DNA from: Sulfurimonas sp.
GTDB lineage: Bacteria; Campylobacterota; Campylobacteria; Campylobacterales; Sulfurimonadaceae
Assembly (NCBI GenBank): GCA_028684815.1
Contig: JAQUFE010000014.1
Location: forward strand, 1-50,853
Length of the DNA stretch: 50,853 nucleotides
Direction: 5' to 3'
Shown: piece by piece, positions 6,949-14,812 of the stretch
Position numbering within the stretch: the stretch's first letter is position 1
Layout of the letters: each line of letters starts with the position of its first letter
Translations under genes and position numbers: made by a program
Notes under the pieces: model-generated
Databases searched by the model: none
The model's input: the letters and a program-made list of their open reading frames with translations, nothing else
What the model was told of the DNA's origin: nothing

Positions 6949-8040
6949 CTAGTCTTTACTAACTATCCCTAAAAACACATCAACTGCTTGCTTAGCCATA
7001 AGTTCCTTTTGATTACTATATCTTTGAGTGGTACTAACTTTAGAGTGTCCCAACGCTCTAGAAATACTCTCTAATGACACATTATTGTTAACAAGAGTAA
7101 AACCTAGTAAATGTCTAAAATCATGAATCCTCATTTTTATACCTAAACTATCTTGAATTCTATTCCATAGTCTTTTAGGCACAGCAGTTAATTTTTCACC
7201 AGTTCTTGGCGACTTAAAAATTAATCCTTTATCTTCTCTTATATATTCAAGCTCTCTCATAAGTTCATCATCTATCATGTAAGTTAAATTTTTACGGTTT
7301 TTGTTATTTATATCTCTAATTGTGTATGACTTATTATCAAAATCAATATCTTCAAAGCACAAACTTCTCACTTCATTACTTCTTCGACCACGGAGCAAAA
7401 ACATAAACATTACTCTGTAATGGTTATCTGGTATATTCATAATTTCAATAACAAGAGCTTTCACCTTATCATCAGACAGTGAAAAATACCGAGTATTATC
7501 ATATTTTGGAAATTTTAGATAATCGGTTATATTTTTCTCTACAATTCCATACTCCATAGCTTTTTTATACATTGGCGAAAATATTTCTTTGACTGTAACT
7601 ATATAGCTTGGTTTTTTGCCATCATCTATCATTTGATTTATAATTTTCTGCAAATCAGCACTAGAAATATCTAATAGTTTTTTATTTTGAAGTTGAACGG
7701 GTACATATTTTTCATAAAACCAATCTGTTGATTTATATCTGTTTTCGGAAATGGTATTTTTTCTTAATTCTTGAAATTCTTTAAAAAAGATGTTGAGAGT
7801 AGGGTTATCAGACTTCTTTGTAGATTTACCGCTTTTATGTGTGTTTATAAGCTCTACACGACGGTTAAAAGCAAGAGATGGATTTGTTCTATACTTATCA
7901 TTAGAACGTCCTACAATCTGCTCTATTTCAACGCCGTTAACTTTAGCCCTGGCGAGATATGTTTTGACTTTTGTTTTTGAATCTTCTTTGACATAGATAC
8001 CAGTATATTTTGTTTTTTTAAAATCTTTTCTTGTTCCCAT
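6949..8040 (-). CDS. Tyrosine recombinase / integrase
   Basis: This 363-residue integrase is predicted to integrate and excise the element. An N-terminal arm-binding-like region is followed by a SAM-like core-binding domain (about 75-180) and the catalytic domain. The catalytic residues are visible: R220 in GRRSNEV, H306-x-x-R309 in HDFRH, H332 in LGHS, and the nucleophile Y341 in TTQRYS. The length is normal for phage and ICE integrases. The gene reads away from the attachment site at 8210-8254. Tandem TACCCCACTTTTT repeats lie between its start and the attachment site. No excisionase gene is evident. Confidence 0.92.
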   Translation of the reverse strand: MGTRKDFKKTKYTGIYVKEDSKTKVKTYLARAKVNGVEIEQIVGRSNDKYRTNPSLAFNRRVELINTHKSGKSTKKSDNPTLNIFFKEFQELRKNTISENRYKSTDWFYEKYVPVQLQNKKLLDISSADLQKIINQMIDDGKKPSYIVTVKEIFSPMYKKAMEYGIVEKNITDYLKFPKYDNTRYFSLSDDKVKALVIEIMNIPDNHYRVMFMFLLRGRRSNEVRSLCFEDIDFDNKSYTIRDINNKNRKNLTYMIDDELMRELEYIREDKGLIFKSPRTGEKLTAVPKRLWNRIQDSLGIKMRIHDFRHLLGFTLVNNNVSLESISRALGHSKVSTTQRYSNQKELMAKQAVDVFLGIVSKD

Positions 8041-8058
8041 AAAAGAAGTATATCAAAA

Positions 8059-8084
8059 TACCCCACTTTTTACCCCACTTTTTT
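8059..8084. repeat. Tandem TACCCCACTTTTT repeats upstream of the integrase
   Basis: Two 12-13 base copies lie head to tail (8059-8071 and 8071-8084), starting about 18 bases before the integrase ATG. On the integrase strand they read AAAAAGTGGGGTA. The position suggests integrase arm-type sites or an operator. The next 120 bases (8085-8209) are very AT-rich, without a gene, as is usual around attachment sites. Confidence 0.6.
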
Positions 8085-8209
8085 AGTAAAACTTAGTATA
8101 AATAGTAATAAATTAATAAATATAATATAAGAGATAAAGACTTGAAAAGCTCATTGTAGAGGTATTTATAAAGTAATAGTTAAAAAAAGAAATAATATAG
8201 GAGCTTATG

Positions 8210-8254
8210 CTCATAACGGAGTGGTCCCGTGTTCGAGTCACGGAGGACCCACCA
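8210..8254 (+). other. Right attachment site: 3' half of a tRNA (anticodon CAT)
   Basis: The sequence reads as the 3' part of a tRNA: anticodon loop CTCATAA (8210-8216), 3' anticodon strand CGGAG, variable loop TGGTC, T arm CCGTG-TTCGAGT-CACGG (8227-8243), acceptor strand AGGACCC, then A and CCA (8251-8254). No 5' half (CTCCG anticodon strand, GGGTCCT acceptor strand) precedes it, and bases before 8210 no longer pair. This is what remains when an element integrates into the 3' part of a tRNA gene. The complete copy should lie at the other end of the element, left of the window. CAT could be tRNA-Met, initiator tRNA or tRNA-Ile2. Confidence 0.85.
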
Positions 8255-8442
8255 CCTCAAAACCTCATATACAAAGAATTTCTAAAGATTTTGTAACTCA
8301 CTTTAGAGACTTGTCAAAAAATCTTTTCGCTACATTTTAACTACAAAATTATTAAAATATCTTTACTGTTATAAAATGCCATATATGCAATAAATAAAGC
8401 CAACATCTACTAAAATACCCTTTACTAATAAGGAAGCTTCAT
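8255..8442. other. Gene-free chromosomal flank with promoter of the helicase gene
   Basis: No gene is seen. TATAAA at 8370-8375 is a likely -10 element for the following helicase gene, and AAGGA at about 8430-8434 is its ribosome binding site. This is the first chromosomal sequence beyond the element boundary. Confidence 0.4.
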
Positions 8443-9669
8443 ATGTCATTTTCTACACTTGGGTTATCAAAACCTATACAACTTGCTCTGCAAAAGAGTA
8501 ACTATGTAAAACTAACTCCTATTCAAGAAAAAGTTATTCCACTTGTTCTACAGGGTCATGACATAATGGCTCTGGCTCAGACTGGGAGTGGAAAGAGTGC
8601 TAGTTTTGTTTTGCCAACTTTAGAGCTTTGGTCTAAAAATAGAGGCGAAGGTAAGTCGAAAATCAAAGTGCTTGTTTTAACTCCGACAAGAGAGTTGACT
8701 CAGCAAGTTGCAGAAGCTTTTAAAACTTTTGGGGCAAATTTAGAGCAAAAACCTAAAGTTGTAAGTGTTATTGGTGGAGAGAGTATTGGCGATCAGCTAT
8801 ATGAAATCCAACAAGGGTGTGATATCTTAGTTGCAACTTCTGGGAGGTTTTTAGATGTTTTGAGTAAAAAGCAGATGAACCTCTCACATATTGAATTTTT
8901 CATCTTAGATGAAGCAGATAAGATGCTTAATTTGGGTTTTGCAGAGGAGTTAGAACTCGTTTTAGAGGCCATCCCTAAAAAACGCCAAAACCTTCTCTTC
9001 TCAGCAACTTATCCACAAAAGATGCAGGGTATTGCTTCAAAAATCACACAAAATCCTATAGAAGTTAGTGTGAAAGAGACAGCGACAGTAGAAGCGATAA
9101 ACCAAAGAGTTATCGAAGTTAGTCGTGAAAATCGTGGTCCACTGCTAAGAGAGTTGTTAAAAGAGAATAAATGGGAGTTGGTGTTAGTTTTTATGGCAAA
9201 TAAACGAGCAACTGATAACATAGCTGAGAAGTTTAGAAAGTATGGATTTCAAGCAGCATCTTTTAACGGCGACTTAGAGCAAGAGTCTAGGAATGAGACA
9301 CTTTTAGCGTTTAAAGAAAAAAAAGTAAACATACTTTTTGCAACTGATATAGCATCTCGTGGATTAGACATTGACAATATTGATTGTATCATAAACTACG
9401 ATTTACCTAGATCTCCTGCTGATTATATTCATAGAGTAGGGCGAACAGCACGCGCTGGTAAGTCTGGAGTGGCAATAAGCTTTATAGACTATGAAGATAT
9501 GGAGCACTTTAAACTCATAGAAAAACGAAGTGATATAGAGCTAAATCGAGAAAGCGTAGAAGGCTTTGCCTTAGTTGGAGAAGCGCCTAAAAAAGCTAAA
9601 GGTCCAGCTCCAGTAAAAGGGAAAGGCAAGAGCAAAAAGGACAAACTTAGAGAAAAAAAAGCCCATTAA
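8443..9669 (+). CDS. DEAD-box RNA helicase, RhlE-like
   Basis: This 408-residue ATP-dependent RNA helicase probably acts in RNA remodelling, ribosome assembly or cold adaptation. The motifs are complete: Q motif TPIQEK, motif I AQTGSGKS (45-52), PTRELTQQ, TSGR, DEAD (156-159), SAT (186-188), RGLDI and HRVGRTARAG (330-339). The C-terminal 35 residues form a lysine-rich tail (KKAKGPAPVKGKGKSKKDK), as in RhlE-type proteins, giving nonspecific RNA binding. The start has AAGGA eight to nine bases upstream. It appears to be monocistronic. Confidence 0.9.
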   Translation: MSFSTLGLSKPIQLALQKSNYVKLTPIQEKVIPLVLQGHDIMALAQTGSGKSASFVLPTLELWSKNRGEGKSKIKVLVLTPTRELTQQVAEAFKTFGANLEQKPKVVSVIGGESIGDQLYEIQQGCDILVATSGRFLDVLSKKQMNLSHIEFFILDEADKMLNLGFAEELELVLEAIPKKRQNLLFSATYPQKMQGIASKITQNPIEVSVKETATVEAINQRVIEVSRENRGPLLRELLKENKWELVLVFMANKRATDNIAEKFRKYGFQAASFNGDLEQESRNETLLAFKEKKVNILFATDIASRGLDIDNIDCIINYDLPRSPADYIHRVGRTARAGKSGVAISFIDYEDMEHFKLIEKRSDIELNRESVEGFALVGEAPKKAKGPAPVKGKGKSKKDKLREKKAH

Positions 9670-9729
9670 ACACTCTGGATAACTTCATTTGTTATACTTT
9701 TAAAAATTTATTTGACGAGGATTGTTTTA

Positions 9730-9792
9730 GTGTATAAGAATGAAAACTACTTTGGTGAACTTATTAGCTCTATAGAGGCTTTTGTACTATGA
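9730..9792 (+). CDS. Possible 20-residue leader ORF overlapping the J-like gene
   Basis: A GTG-start frame encodes 20 residues (starting VYKNENYFGELISSIEAF) and ends in a TGA that overlaps the next gene's start as ATGA. GAGG lies 11 bases before the GTG, and a -10 element TATACT is at 9693-9698. The overlap suggests translational coupling. It is too short to assign and may be chance. Confidence 0.3.
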   Translation: MYKNENYFGELISSIEAFVL

Positions 9793-10253
9793 GAAAAATT
9801 CTCGGATTTGCTCTTATTGCTTTAGGTATATTTTTAGAAATAACATGGTTGGGTATATGTTTTGGGAGTATTATTATTGGGGTGTTGCTTCTGATATTTG
9901 CACCGAGAATACTGTTTTTTCCTTTTAACTTTTTCTTACTACTTGGTCTGCTTACAATGCAAGGCAAAAGCTACAAATACTACAGTGATTATAAAAAGCA
10001 AGATTATAATCATACTAACTACAGAAATACACAGTCATCATTTAGCAATCTTGATAGATACTATGAAACACTAGAATCTTCTAAAAATGACTCTCTTGAT
10101 ACCATAAAAAAGAACTATAGAAGGCTCATTAAAGAGTATCACTATGATTCTATTGCTAGTAAAGGATTGCCACAAGGTATGTTGAAGTTTGCAGAGGTTA
10201 AAACTCAAGAGCTAAATGAAGCATATGCTGCCATCAAAGAGCTAAGAGGCTAA
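9789..10253 (+). CDS. Membrane protein with DjlA-like J domain, HPD changed to HYD
   Basis: This 154-residue protein starts with two hydrophobic segments (about 5-38 and 42-57). A C-terminal J-like domain follows (about 88-153), closest in style to DjlA: RYYETLESSKNDSLDTIKK, then SKGLPQG and AEVKTQELNEAYAAI. The catalytic HPD tripeptide, needed to stimulate Hsp70 ATPase, reads H118-Y119-D120. Loss of the proline normally abolishes DnaK stimulation, so the domain may bind a partner without activating it. The rest of the fold appears intact, arguing against simple decay. The AEC transporter gene follows after three bases. Confidence 0.7.
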   Translation: MRKILGFALIALGIFLEITWLGICFGSIIIGVLLLIFAPRILFFPFNFFLLLGLLTMQGKSYKYYSDYKKQDYNHTNYRNTQSSFSNLDRYYETLESSKNDSLDTIKKNYRRLIKEYHYDSIASKGLPQGMLKFAEVKTQELNEAYAAIKELRG

Positions 10254-10256
10254 TAT

Positions 10257-11156
10257 ATGGAAAATTTTGCACTTATTATTAGTGCTATATTTATAGGCTA
10301 CATCATTAGTAAACGAGATATTTTTGCAATAAATACTCCACTAATTTTGAATCAGTTTATCATTTATATCTCAATTCCTGCCCTTATTTTACTTAAAGTT
10401 CCAAAACTCTCTTTCTCATTTGAGATTTTTATACCTGTTTTTATAGCGTGGATAGTTTTAATTACAAGTGCTTTAGCTGTCTTTTATCTCTGTAAAATAT
10501 TTGTATTTTCAAAAGAGGTAACAGGTTCTTTGATGTTAGTTGGAGTACTTGGAAATACCACATATCTAGGTATCCCAATCGTAGAAGCCTACTTTGGGAC
10601 TGAGGCGCTTGGATATGTTTTGATGTATGATCAACTAGGTACATTTATAGCACTCTCAACCTATGGGACTTTTATATCTGTTTACTACTCAAGTACACAA
10701 AAGGTAGATAAAAAAGCACTTCTTTTTAAAATGCTCTCTTTTCCTCCATTTGTAGCATTGGTTTTGGCTTTTGGCTTAATAGGAAATAATTTTCATCCCG
10801 TTGTAATTAGCGTACTAAGTTCTTTATCTAGTACAATAATCCCCTTAGCTTTAGTCGCTGTTGGGCTTCAACTAAAGTTTAAACTCCCACTTCATGAGTT
10901 AAAACCTTTTAGCGTGGCACTTAGTGTTAAACTACTTTTTGCTCCACTTGTGGCGCTTGTGATAACTATGCTTTTTGGTTGGGACTCTATGGCCGCAAAA
11001 GTTTCAATCATGGAGTCGGCTATGGCTCCGATGATAACAGCAGCAGCTATAGCATCTATGGCTGGACTTGCCCCAAGACTTAGCACAGCTATTGTAGGAT
11101 ATGGGATTTTAATATCTTTTTTTACAACATGGTTTGTTTATAAGATTATTATTTAA
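10257..11156 (+). CDS. AEC-family transporter
   Basis: This 299-residue inner-membrane protein has about ten hydrophobic segments and the AEC (auxin efflux carrier / malonate permease) layout: two five-helix halves, a conserved GNTTYLGIP motif near residues 96-104, and a similar small-residue pattern in the second half (MAPMITAAAIAS). The substrate cannot be read from sequence; family members export or import small organic acids. It starts three bases after the J-like gene, so the two are probably cotranscribed. The next gene begins ten bases downstream. Confidence 0.85.
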   Translation: MENFALIISAIFIGYIISKRDIFAINTPLILNQFIIYISIPALILLKVPKLSFSFEIFIPVFIAWIVLITSALAVFYLCKIFVFSKEVTGSLMLVGVLGNTTYLGIPIVEAYFGTEALGYVLMYDQLGTFIALSTYGTFISVYYSSTQKVDKKALLFKMLSFPPFVALVLAFGLIGNNFHPVVISVLSSLSSTIIPLALVAVGLQLKFKLPLHELKPFSVALSVKLLFAPLVALVITMLFGWDSMAAKVSIMESAMAPMITAAAIASMAGLAPRLSTAIVGYGILISFFTTWFVYKIII

Positions 11157-11166
11157 GAGAGATATT

Positions 11167-11610
11167 ATGGAGTGTTATTGTAAAAGTAAGAAAGATTTTA
11201 GTGAGTGTTGCAAACCATATCTAAGTGGCGAAAAAAAGGTTCCATCAGCAGAAGCACTTATGAGAAGTAGATATAGTGCCTATGTTCTTGGAGATGGAAA
11301 CTATATTTTAAAGACTGCAACCAAAGATGCTGGTTTTGAAGTGGATGTAGCTCTTATACAAGAGTATGCTAAAAGTGTGAAATGGTTAGGGCTTGAGATA
11401 GTAAAGTCTGACGTAGATGAAGTTGAATTTAAAGCCTACTATAAAGATAGTGATGGATTGAAAGTGCAACACGAGAGAAGTAACTTTATCTTTGAAGATG
11501 GTGTCTGGTTATATAGAGATGGGGAGTTTTTAAACTCAAAAATAGGGCGAAATATCTTGTGTCCTTGTCAAAGTGGTAAAAAGTATAAAAAGTGTTGTAA
11601 ACTCACTTAG
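11167..11610 (+). CDS. YchJ-like protein with SEC-C zinc-binding motifs
   Basis: The 147-residue protein begins with a cysteine cluster (CYCKSKKDFSECC) and ends with another (CPCQSGKKYKKCC), both SEC-C type motifs that bind zinc. The central part (SAEALMRSRYSAYVLGD) matches the YchJ/UPF0225 family, which has an NTF2-like fold. The ATG at 11167 is chosen because GAGAG precedes it and the protein then begins directly at the cysteine cluster. A longer frame from 11134 would overlap the transporter. The cellular role is not established. Confidence 0.85.
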   Translation: MECYCKSKKDFSECCKPYLSGEKKVPSAEALMRSRYSAYVLGDGNYILKTATKDAGFEVDVALIQEYAKSVKWLGLEIVKSDVDEVEFKAYYKDSDGLKVQHERSNFIFEDGVWLYRDGEFLNSKIGRNILCPCQSGKKYKKCCKLT

Positions 11611-11617
11611 TTAAATC

Positions 11618-11636
11618 CACACCCTCAAAAGGTGTG
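11618..11636. terminator. Hairpin between convergent genes
   Basis: CACACC (11618-11623) and GGTGTG (11631-11636) form a 6-bp stem with a seven-base loop between the convergent ychJ-like and tpx genes. No strong T-run follows on either strand, so it is a weak candidate terminator. Confidence 0.4.
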
Positions 11637-11643
11637 AAAATAT

Positions 11644-12153
11644 CTATCTCGCCTCTTTTATAGCATCAAGTGCGGCTTCGTAGTTTGGCTCAGCAGTTAC
11701 TTCTGGTACTATCTCTTTATAGACTATAGTTCCACTTCTATCTACTACAAAAACGGCTCTTGCACTAAGTCCTTTTAGTTTGTTATCATCCATAAGAACG
11801 CCATAAGCGCGGCTTACATCTTTGTTGATGTAGTCAGATGCTACGCTTAGATTTGCTATGCCCTCAGTTGAGCAAAATCTATCTGCTGCAAAAGGCAGGT
11901 CCATAGATATTACAGTTGTCTCACAGATATCAAGATTGTTTACGTCTTCGTTAAACTTTCTTGTCTCAGCTGCACATGTAGCCGTATCAAGTGATGGAAC
12001 TGTTATGATGAGTTGAATCTTGTCTCTTGCACCTCCCACTTCAACATCATTCAAATCAACACCCGTAGCAATAACAACAGGCGCCTTATCTCCAACATTT
12101 AGCTCATTACCAGCTAGTTTTACAGTAGAACCTTTAAACATTGTAGTTTGCAT
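11644..12153 (-). CDS. tpx: Thiol peroxidase
   Basis: This 169-residue atypical two-cysteine peroxiredoxin reduces hydrogen peroxide and organic hydroperoxides using thioredoxin. The peroxidatic cysteine is C60 in SLDTATCAAETRKF, and the resolving cysteine is C94 in DRFCSTEGI, both at Tpx positions. The length is normal. GGAG lies upstream of the ATG at 12153, and the gene has its own upstream region, divergent from the 12255 gene. No regulator lies nearby. Confidence 0.95.
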   Translation of the reverse strand: MQTTMFKGSTVKLAGNELNVGDKAPVVIATGVDLNDVEVGGARDKIQLIITVPSLDTATCAAETRKFNEDVNNLDICETTVISMDLPFAADRFCSTEGIANLSVASDYINKDVSRAYGVLMDDNKLKGLSARAVFVVDRSGTIVYKEIVPEVTAEPNYEAALDAIKEAR

Positions 12154-12219
12154 CTACTCTCCTTAAATTATTTTTAAAATATACTAACATAAAAAAAGCT
12201 TAAGTTATCTTATTTGGTA

Positions 12220-12225
12220 TATAAT
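12220..12225 (+). promoter_or_regulatory. -10 element for the 78-residue protein gene
   Basis: TATAAT at 12220-12225 in a TTGGTATATAAT context lies about 30 bases before the ATG at 12255. A matching -35 hexamer is not clear, which is common in Campylobacterota promoters. Confidence 0.5.
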
Positions 12226-12254
12226 TGGCAACTAAAAAACGATAAAGAGTATTT

Positions 12255-12491
12255 ATGAAAAACCCATTTGAATCTGGCCACATTAAAAACTATGTTTTGT
12301 TATATGTAAGTGTGGTGGTTATAATGATATTGTTTTTTATAGCGAGTACACTCTTTAGAGAAGATGTGAAGATATCAAAAAAAGAGTTCAGCTCTGGTGT
12401 GAAAATTTCTAAAGAGGAACTAAAAGTTATAAAACAAGAGCAAAACGAAAGCTTTGGCTCTAGAATAAAACTCTTAGATAAATCCTACTAA
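12255..12491 (+). CDS. Small single-pass membrane protein, unknown function
   Basis: This 78-residue protein has one membrane segment (about 13-34, YVLLYVSVVVIMILFFIAST) and a charged, lysine/glutamate-rich C-terminal half of about 40 residues (KISKKEFSSGVKISKEELK). Its topology is probably N-in with a periplasmic tail. I do not recognise a family. It is convergent with exbD, ending one base before the exbD stop. A promoter-like TATAAT lies upstream. Confidence 0.6.
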   Translation: MKNPFESGHIKNYVLLYVSVVVIMILFFIASTLFREDVKISKKEFSSGVKISKEELKVIKQEQNESFGSRIKLLDKSY

Positions 12492-12492
12492 A

Positions 12493-12885
12493 CTACTCTT
12501 TTGTGATGATATAGAGTTGTTCGTGATTTAAGCTCTTTAGTATATCCATAACAGTTACAAAGTCTTGAAATCGTGACTCTTTGTCACTTCTAAGGACTAC
12601 TGTTTGGTCTTTTGAGATTTCTGAGAGTCTCTTCTTTAGCTCTTTTGCATCTAGTTTTTCTTTATCTAAAAACATCTCACCTTTAGAGTTTACATAGACA
12701 TTTATCTCTTTTTTCAGTTCTTCTTTTGTGCTAGCTTTTGCCTCTGGGAGCTCTACAGGGATAATGCCTTGTTTTATAAAAGTAGCTGTAGTTAAAACCA
12801 TAACCAAAAGAACAAGCATGATGTCAATAAAAGGTATGACATTGATCTGATCAAACCTTTTTGGCTCTTTTTTATACCTTGCCAT
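12493..12885 (-). CDS. exbD: ExbD/TolR-family proton-channel partner
   Basis: The protein anchors to the inner membrane by one helix (about residues 13-33, PFIDIMLVLLVMVL), with the essential aspartate in FIDIMLVLLV. The periplasmic C-terminal domain (60-130) contains the usual peptidoglycan/TonB-interacting region. With ExbB it converts proton flow into work for TonB-type transport. The ATG at 12885 is preferred (MARYKKEPKRFDQINVIPF): it lies one base after the exbB stop and fits the family. An extension to 12918 would overlap exbB. Confidence 0.88.
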   Translation of the reverse strand: MARYKKEPKRFDQINVIPFIDIMLVLLVMVLTTATFIKQGIIPVELPEAKASTKEELKKEINVYVNSKGEMFLDKEKLDAKELKKRLSEISKDQTVVLRSDKESRFQDFVTVMDILKSLNHEQLYIITKE

Positions 12886-12886
12886 C

Positions 12887-13336
12887 TTAGTCTGCTTTAT
12901 CTTCGTTTGCGATATCATGTGCAGCTAAAATTTTCTCAACTTTACGAAGTACGATAGTGTAAGCAACAATAGCAGGCATTGCAACTAAAAGCCCCATAGC
13001 AGTCGCTTTTAGAGCTAAGGCTAAACCTATCATAATTTTTTTAGCATCTACAGCACCAGCATCTCCCATACTGTAAAAAGTAATCATAATTCCAAGGACA
13101 GTTCCTAAAAGCCCAACATAAGGAGCATTTGAGCCTATAGCACTTATGATGCTTATGTTGTTTGTTAAGTCCATCTCTAGGGCATCTCTGTTTTTATAAT
13201 CATCAAGACGGATGCTATTATAAAACATCATTCTCTCTATAAAAAGCCATAGAGTTACGATGCTCATAAGGACTAAAAGTCCCATAACACCATAGTCTAG
13301 TGCATCTTCTGCATAAGCTAAAAAGTTGTCTTGCAT
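12887..13336 (-). CDS. exbB: ExbB/TolQ/MotA-family proton channel
   Basis: This 149-residue protein has three membrane segments (about 16-34, 63-87 and 104-128). The proton-channel motif follows the family: GSNAPYVGLLGTVLGIM, then GLALALKATAMGLLVAMPA. The length fits the short ExbB forms of Campylobacterota. Its ATG overlaps the stop of the histidine kinase gene (TAATG), and exbD follows after one base. No tonB gene is in the window, so whether it energises TonB or a Tol-like system is open. Confidence 0.9.
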   Translation of the reverse strand: MQDNFLAYAEDALDYGVMGLLVLMSIVTLWLFIERMMFYNSIRLDDYKNRDALEMDLTNNISIISAIGSNAPYVGLLGTVLGIMITFYSMGDAGAVDAKKIMIGLALALKATAMGLLVAMPAIVAYTIVLRKVEKILAAHDIANEDKAD

Positions 13337-14178
13337 TAATTTTCCTTAAATTTAAGTAGTACAGTTGTCCCAAACTCTAGTTTGGACTTTATGTTTAGGT
13401 GAATGTTTTGAGAGTCACAAAATCTTTTTACCATGCTAAGTCCTATACCAAAGCCTCTCATAGTATCATTTGATTGGTAATAGTTGTCATATATCCGTAT
13501 AAGTTCGACTTCATCCATCCCACAACCAAAATCTTCTATGTAAAGTGAATAATCGTTTAGTCTTATATCGCATCTATTACTATTTGGCGAGTATTTTACT
13601 GCATTATCTATTATGTTGTCAATGACCTTTGCTAAGCCTGTCTTATCGCTTATGATTTTAGTCTGCTCTAAGTTTAGAGAAAACTCCATATGGGGATAGA
13701 TATGCTTTAAAAATCCAACTCTTGATTCTACTAGTTCATCTAACATAAACTCCTCTTTTATCTCATGAAGAGTCTGCTTTTTTATCATATAATCAAGCTC
13801 ATTATACCTCTCTTGAAGCATCAAACAGGCTGTATCTATCCGTTTAAGTCTTTTTAGATCCTTCTCATCTACAGTCTTTTTTTTAAGCATATTAAGATTT
13901 GTCATAATGGTGCTGATGGGTAAGTTTAACTCATGAAGCGTCTCTTTAGAGAGGTTTTGCAGGTTTGTAACATGCTCCTCTAGTGGATCAATAGAGAGCT
14001 TAGACATAAAAACACCGCCTAAGATGCTAAAACATGTCATAACTACGGCGAGTAAAAAAACATTTTGCACCTCTACTACAGCTAAGAGATAGTGAAGAGT
14101 TGCTAAAAATGCACTGATACTTAAGAAGTAAAAGGTAAAGATAGTAATGCGAAGATTACGAAACAAGTCTGTATCCAA
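13336..14178 (-). CDS. Sensor histidine kinase
   Basis: This 280-residue kinase has two N-terminal membrane helices (about 11-31 and 38-57) with a very short loop between them. That argues against a periplasmic ligand domain and for sensing within the membrane. The phospho-acceptor is H82 in HELNLP. ATP-binding boxes follow: DNIIDNAVKYSPN (N), DFGCGMDE (G1) and GFGIGLSM (G2). The start is a TTG at 14178 overlapping the response regulator end by 23 bases; a later start is possible. The gene also overlaps exbB, so kinase and ExbBD synthesis is probably coupled. Confidence 0.88.
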   Translation of the reverse strand: MDTDLFRNLRITIFTFYFLSISAFLATLHYLLAVVEVQNVFLLAVVMTCFSILGGVFMSKLSIDPLEEHVTNLQNLSKETLHELNLPISTIMTNLNMLKKKTVDEKDLKRLKRIDTACLMLQERYNELDYMIKKQTLHEIKEEFMLDELVESRVGFLKHIYPHMEFSLNLEQTKIISDKTGLAKVIDNIIDNAVKYSPNSNRCDIRLNDYSLYIEDFGCGMDEVELIRIYDNYYQSNDTMRGFGIGLSMVKRFCDSQNIHLNIKSKLEFGTTVLLKFKEN

Positions 14179-14812
14179 TCCCTCTTATATTTTCTATACT
14201 TATCTCTGGAAGCAGGTGTTTTATGCGGTTAATATAGACTCTTATAGCTCCATCACTTGCACTCTTAGACGCACTCCATAGCTCATCACTTATAAGCTCT
14301 TTTGGTACTGTGTTGTCTGCATGTTTCATTAAAAGCAAAAGAAGAGCGTACTCTTTTTTGGAGAGGTCAAGTTCCTTTTTATCATAGAAAATTCTTTGAT
14401 GCACTTCATCATGGCAAAGAAGTTTTACACACTCAACACTCCTTGAGCTAGTTCTTCTTAAGAGTGCTTCTATCCTAAGTAAGAGTTCATCACTATCAAA
14501 AGGTTTTGTTATATAGTCATCACCACCAGACATAAAAGCGCTACGAAGCATCCCTTTATGTGAGGTTAGAAATATACACGGCGTTGAGTCATCTGCATCT
14601 CTTAACTCTTTTAGTACTTGGATGCCATTGATGAGTGGTACATTGATATCTAGTATATAAAGCTCAAATTTCTCTTCATAACTTGCATCTAAGGCGCTTT
14701 GACCATTTGGAGCGTGAGTAACAGTGTGTCCATTTTCTTCTAGTAAGTCTATAAGAGTCTCTCCAAAGAGAAGATCATCTTCTAGTAAGAGGATTTTACT
14801 CAATGTCAGCAA
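14156..14812 (-). CDS. OmpR-family response regulator
   Basis: The receiver domain (about residues 5-118) has the acidic pair EDD at 11-13, phospho-acceptor D55 in LDINVPL and a conserved lysine in TKPF. The C-terminal winged helix (about 128-217) ends with ISIENIRGIGYRLVS, the usual OmpR-type wing. The start is uncertain: TTG at 14812, or TTG at 14803 giving MSKILLLEDD. Either start overlaps or closely abuts the pyrC stop. It pairs with the overlapping kinase gene. Targets cannot be read from the window. Confidence 0.9.
   Translation of the reverse strand: MLTLSKILLLEDDLLFGETLIDLLEENGHTVTHAPNGQSALDASYEEKFELYILDINVPLINGIQVLKELRDADDSTPCIFLTSHKGMLRSAFMSGGDDYITKPFDSDELLLRIEALLRRTSSRSVECVKLLCHDEVHQRIFYDKKELDLSKKEYALLLLLMKHADNTVPKELISDELWSASKSASDGAIRVYINRIKHLLPEISIENIRGIGYRLVS

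Noticed and set aside
8150..8254. Complete tRNA gene
   Set aside because: The 5' acceptor, D arm and 5' anticodon strand are missing. Only the 3' half can be folded.
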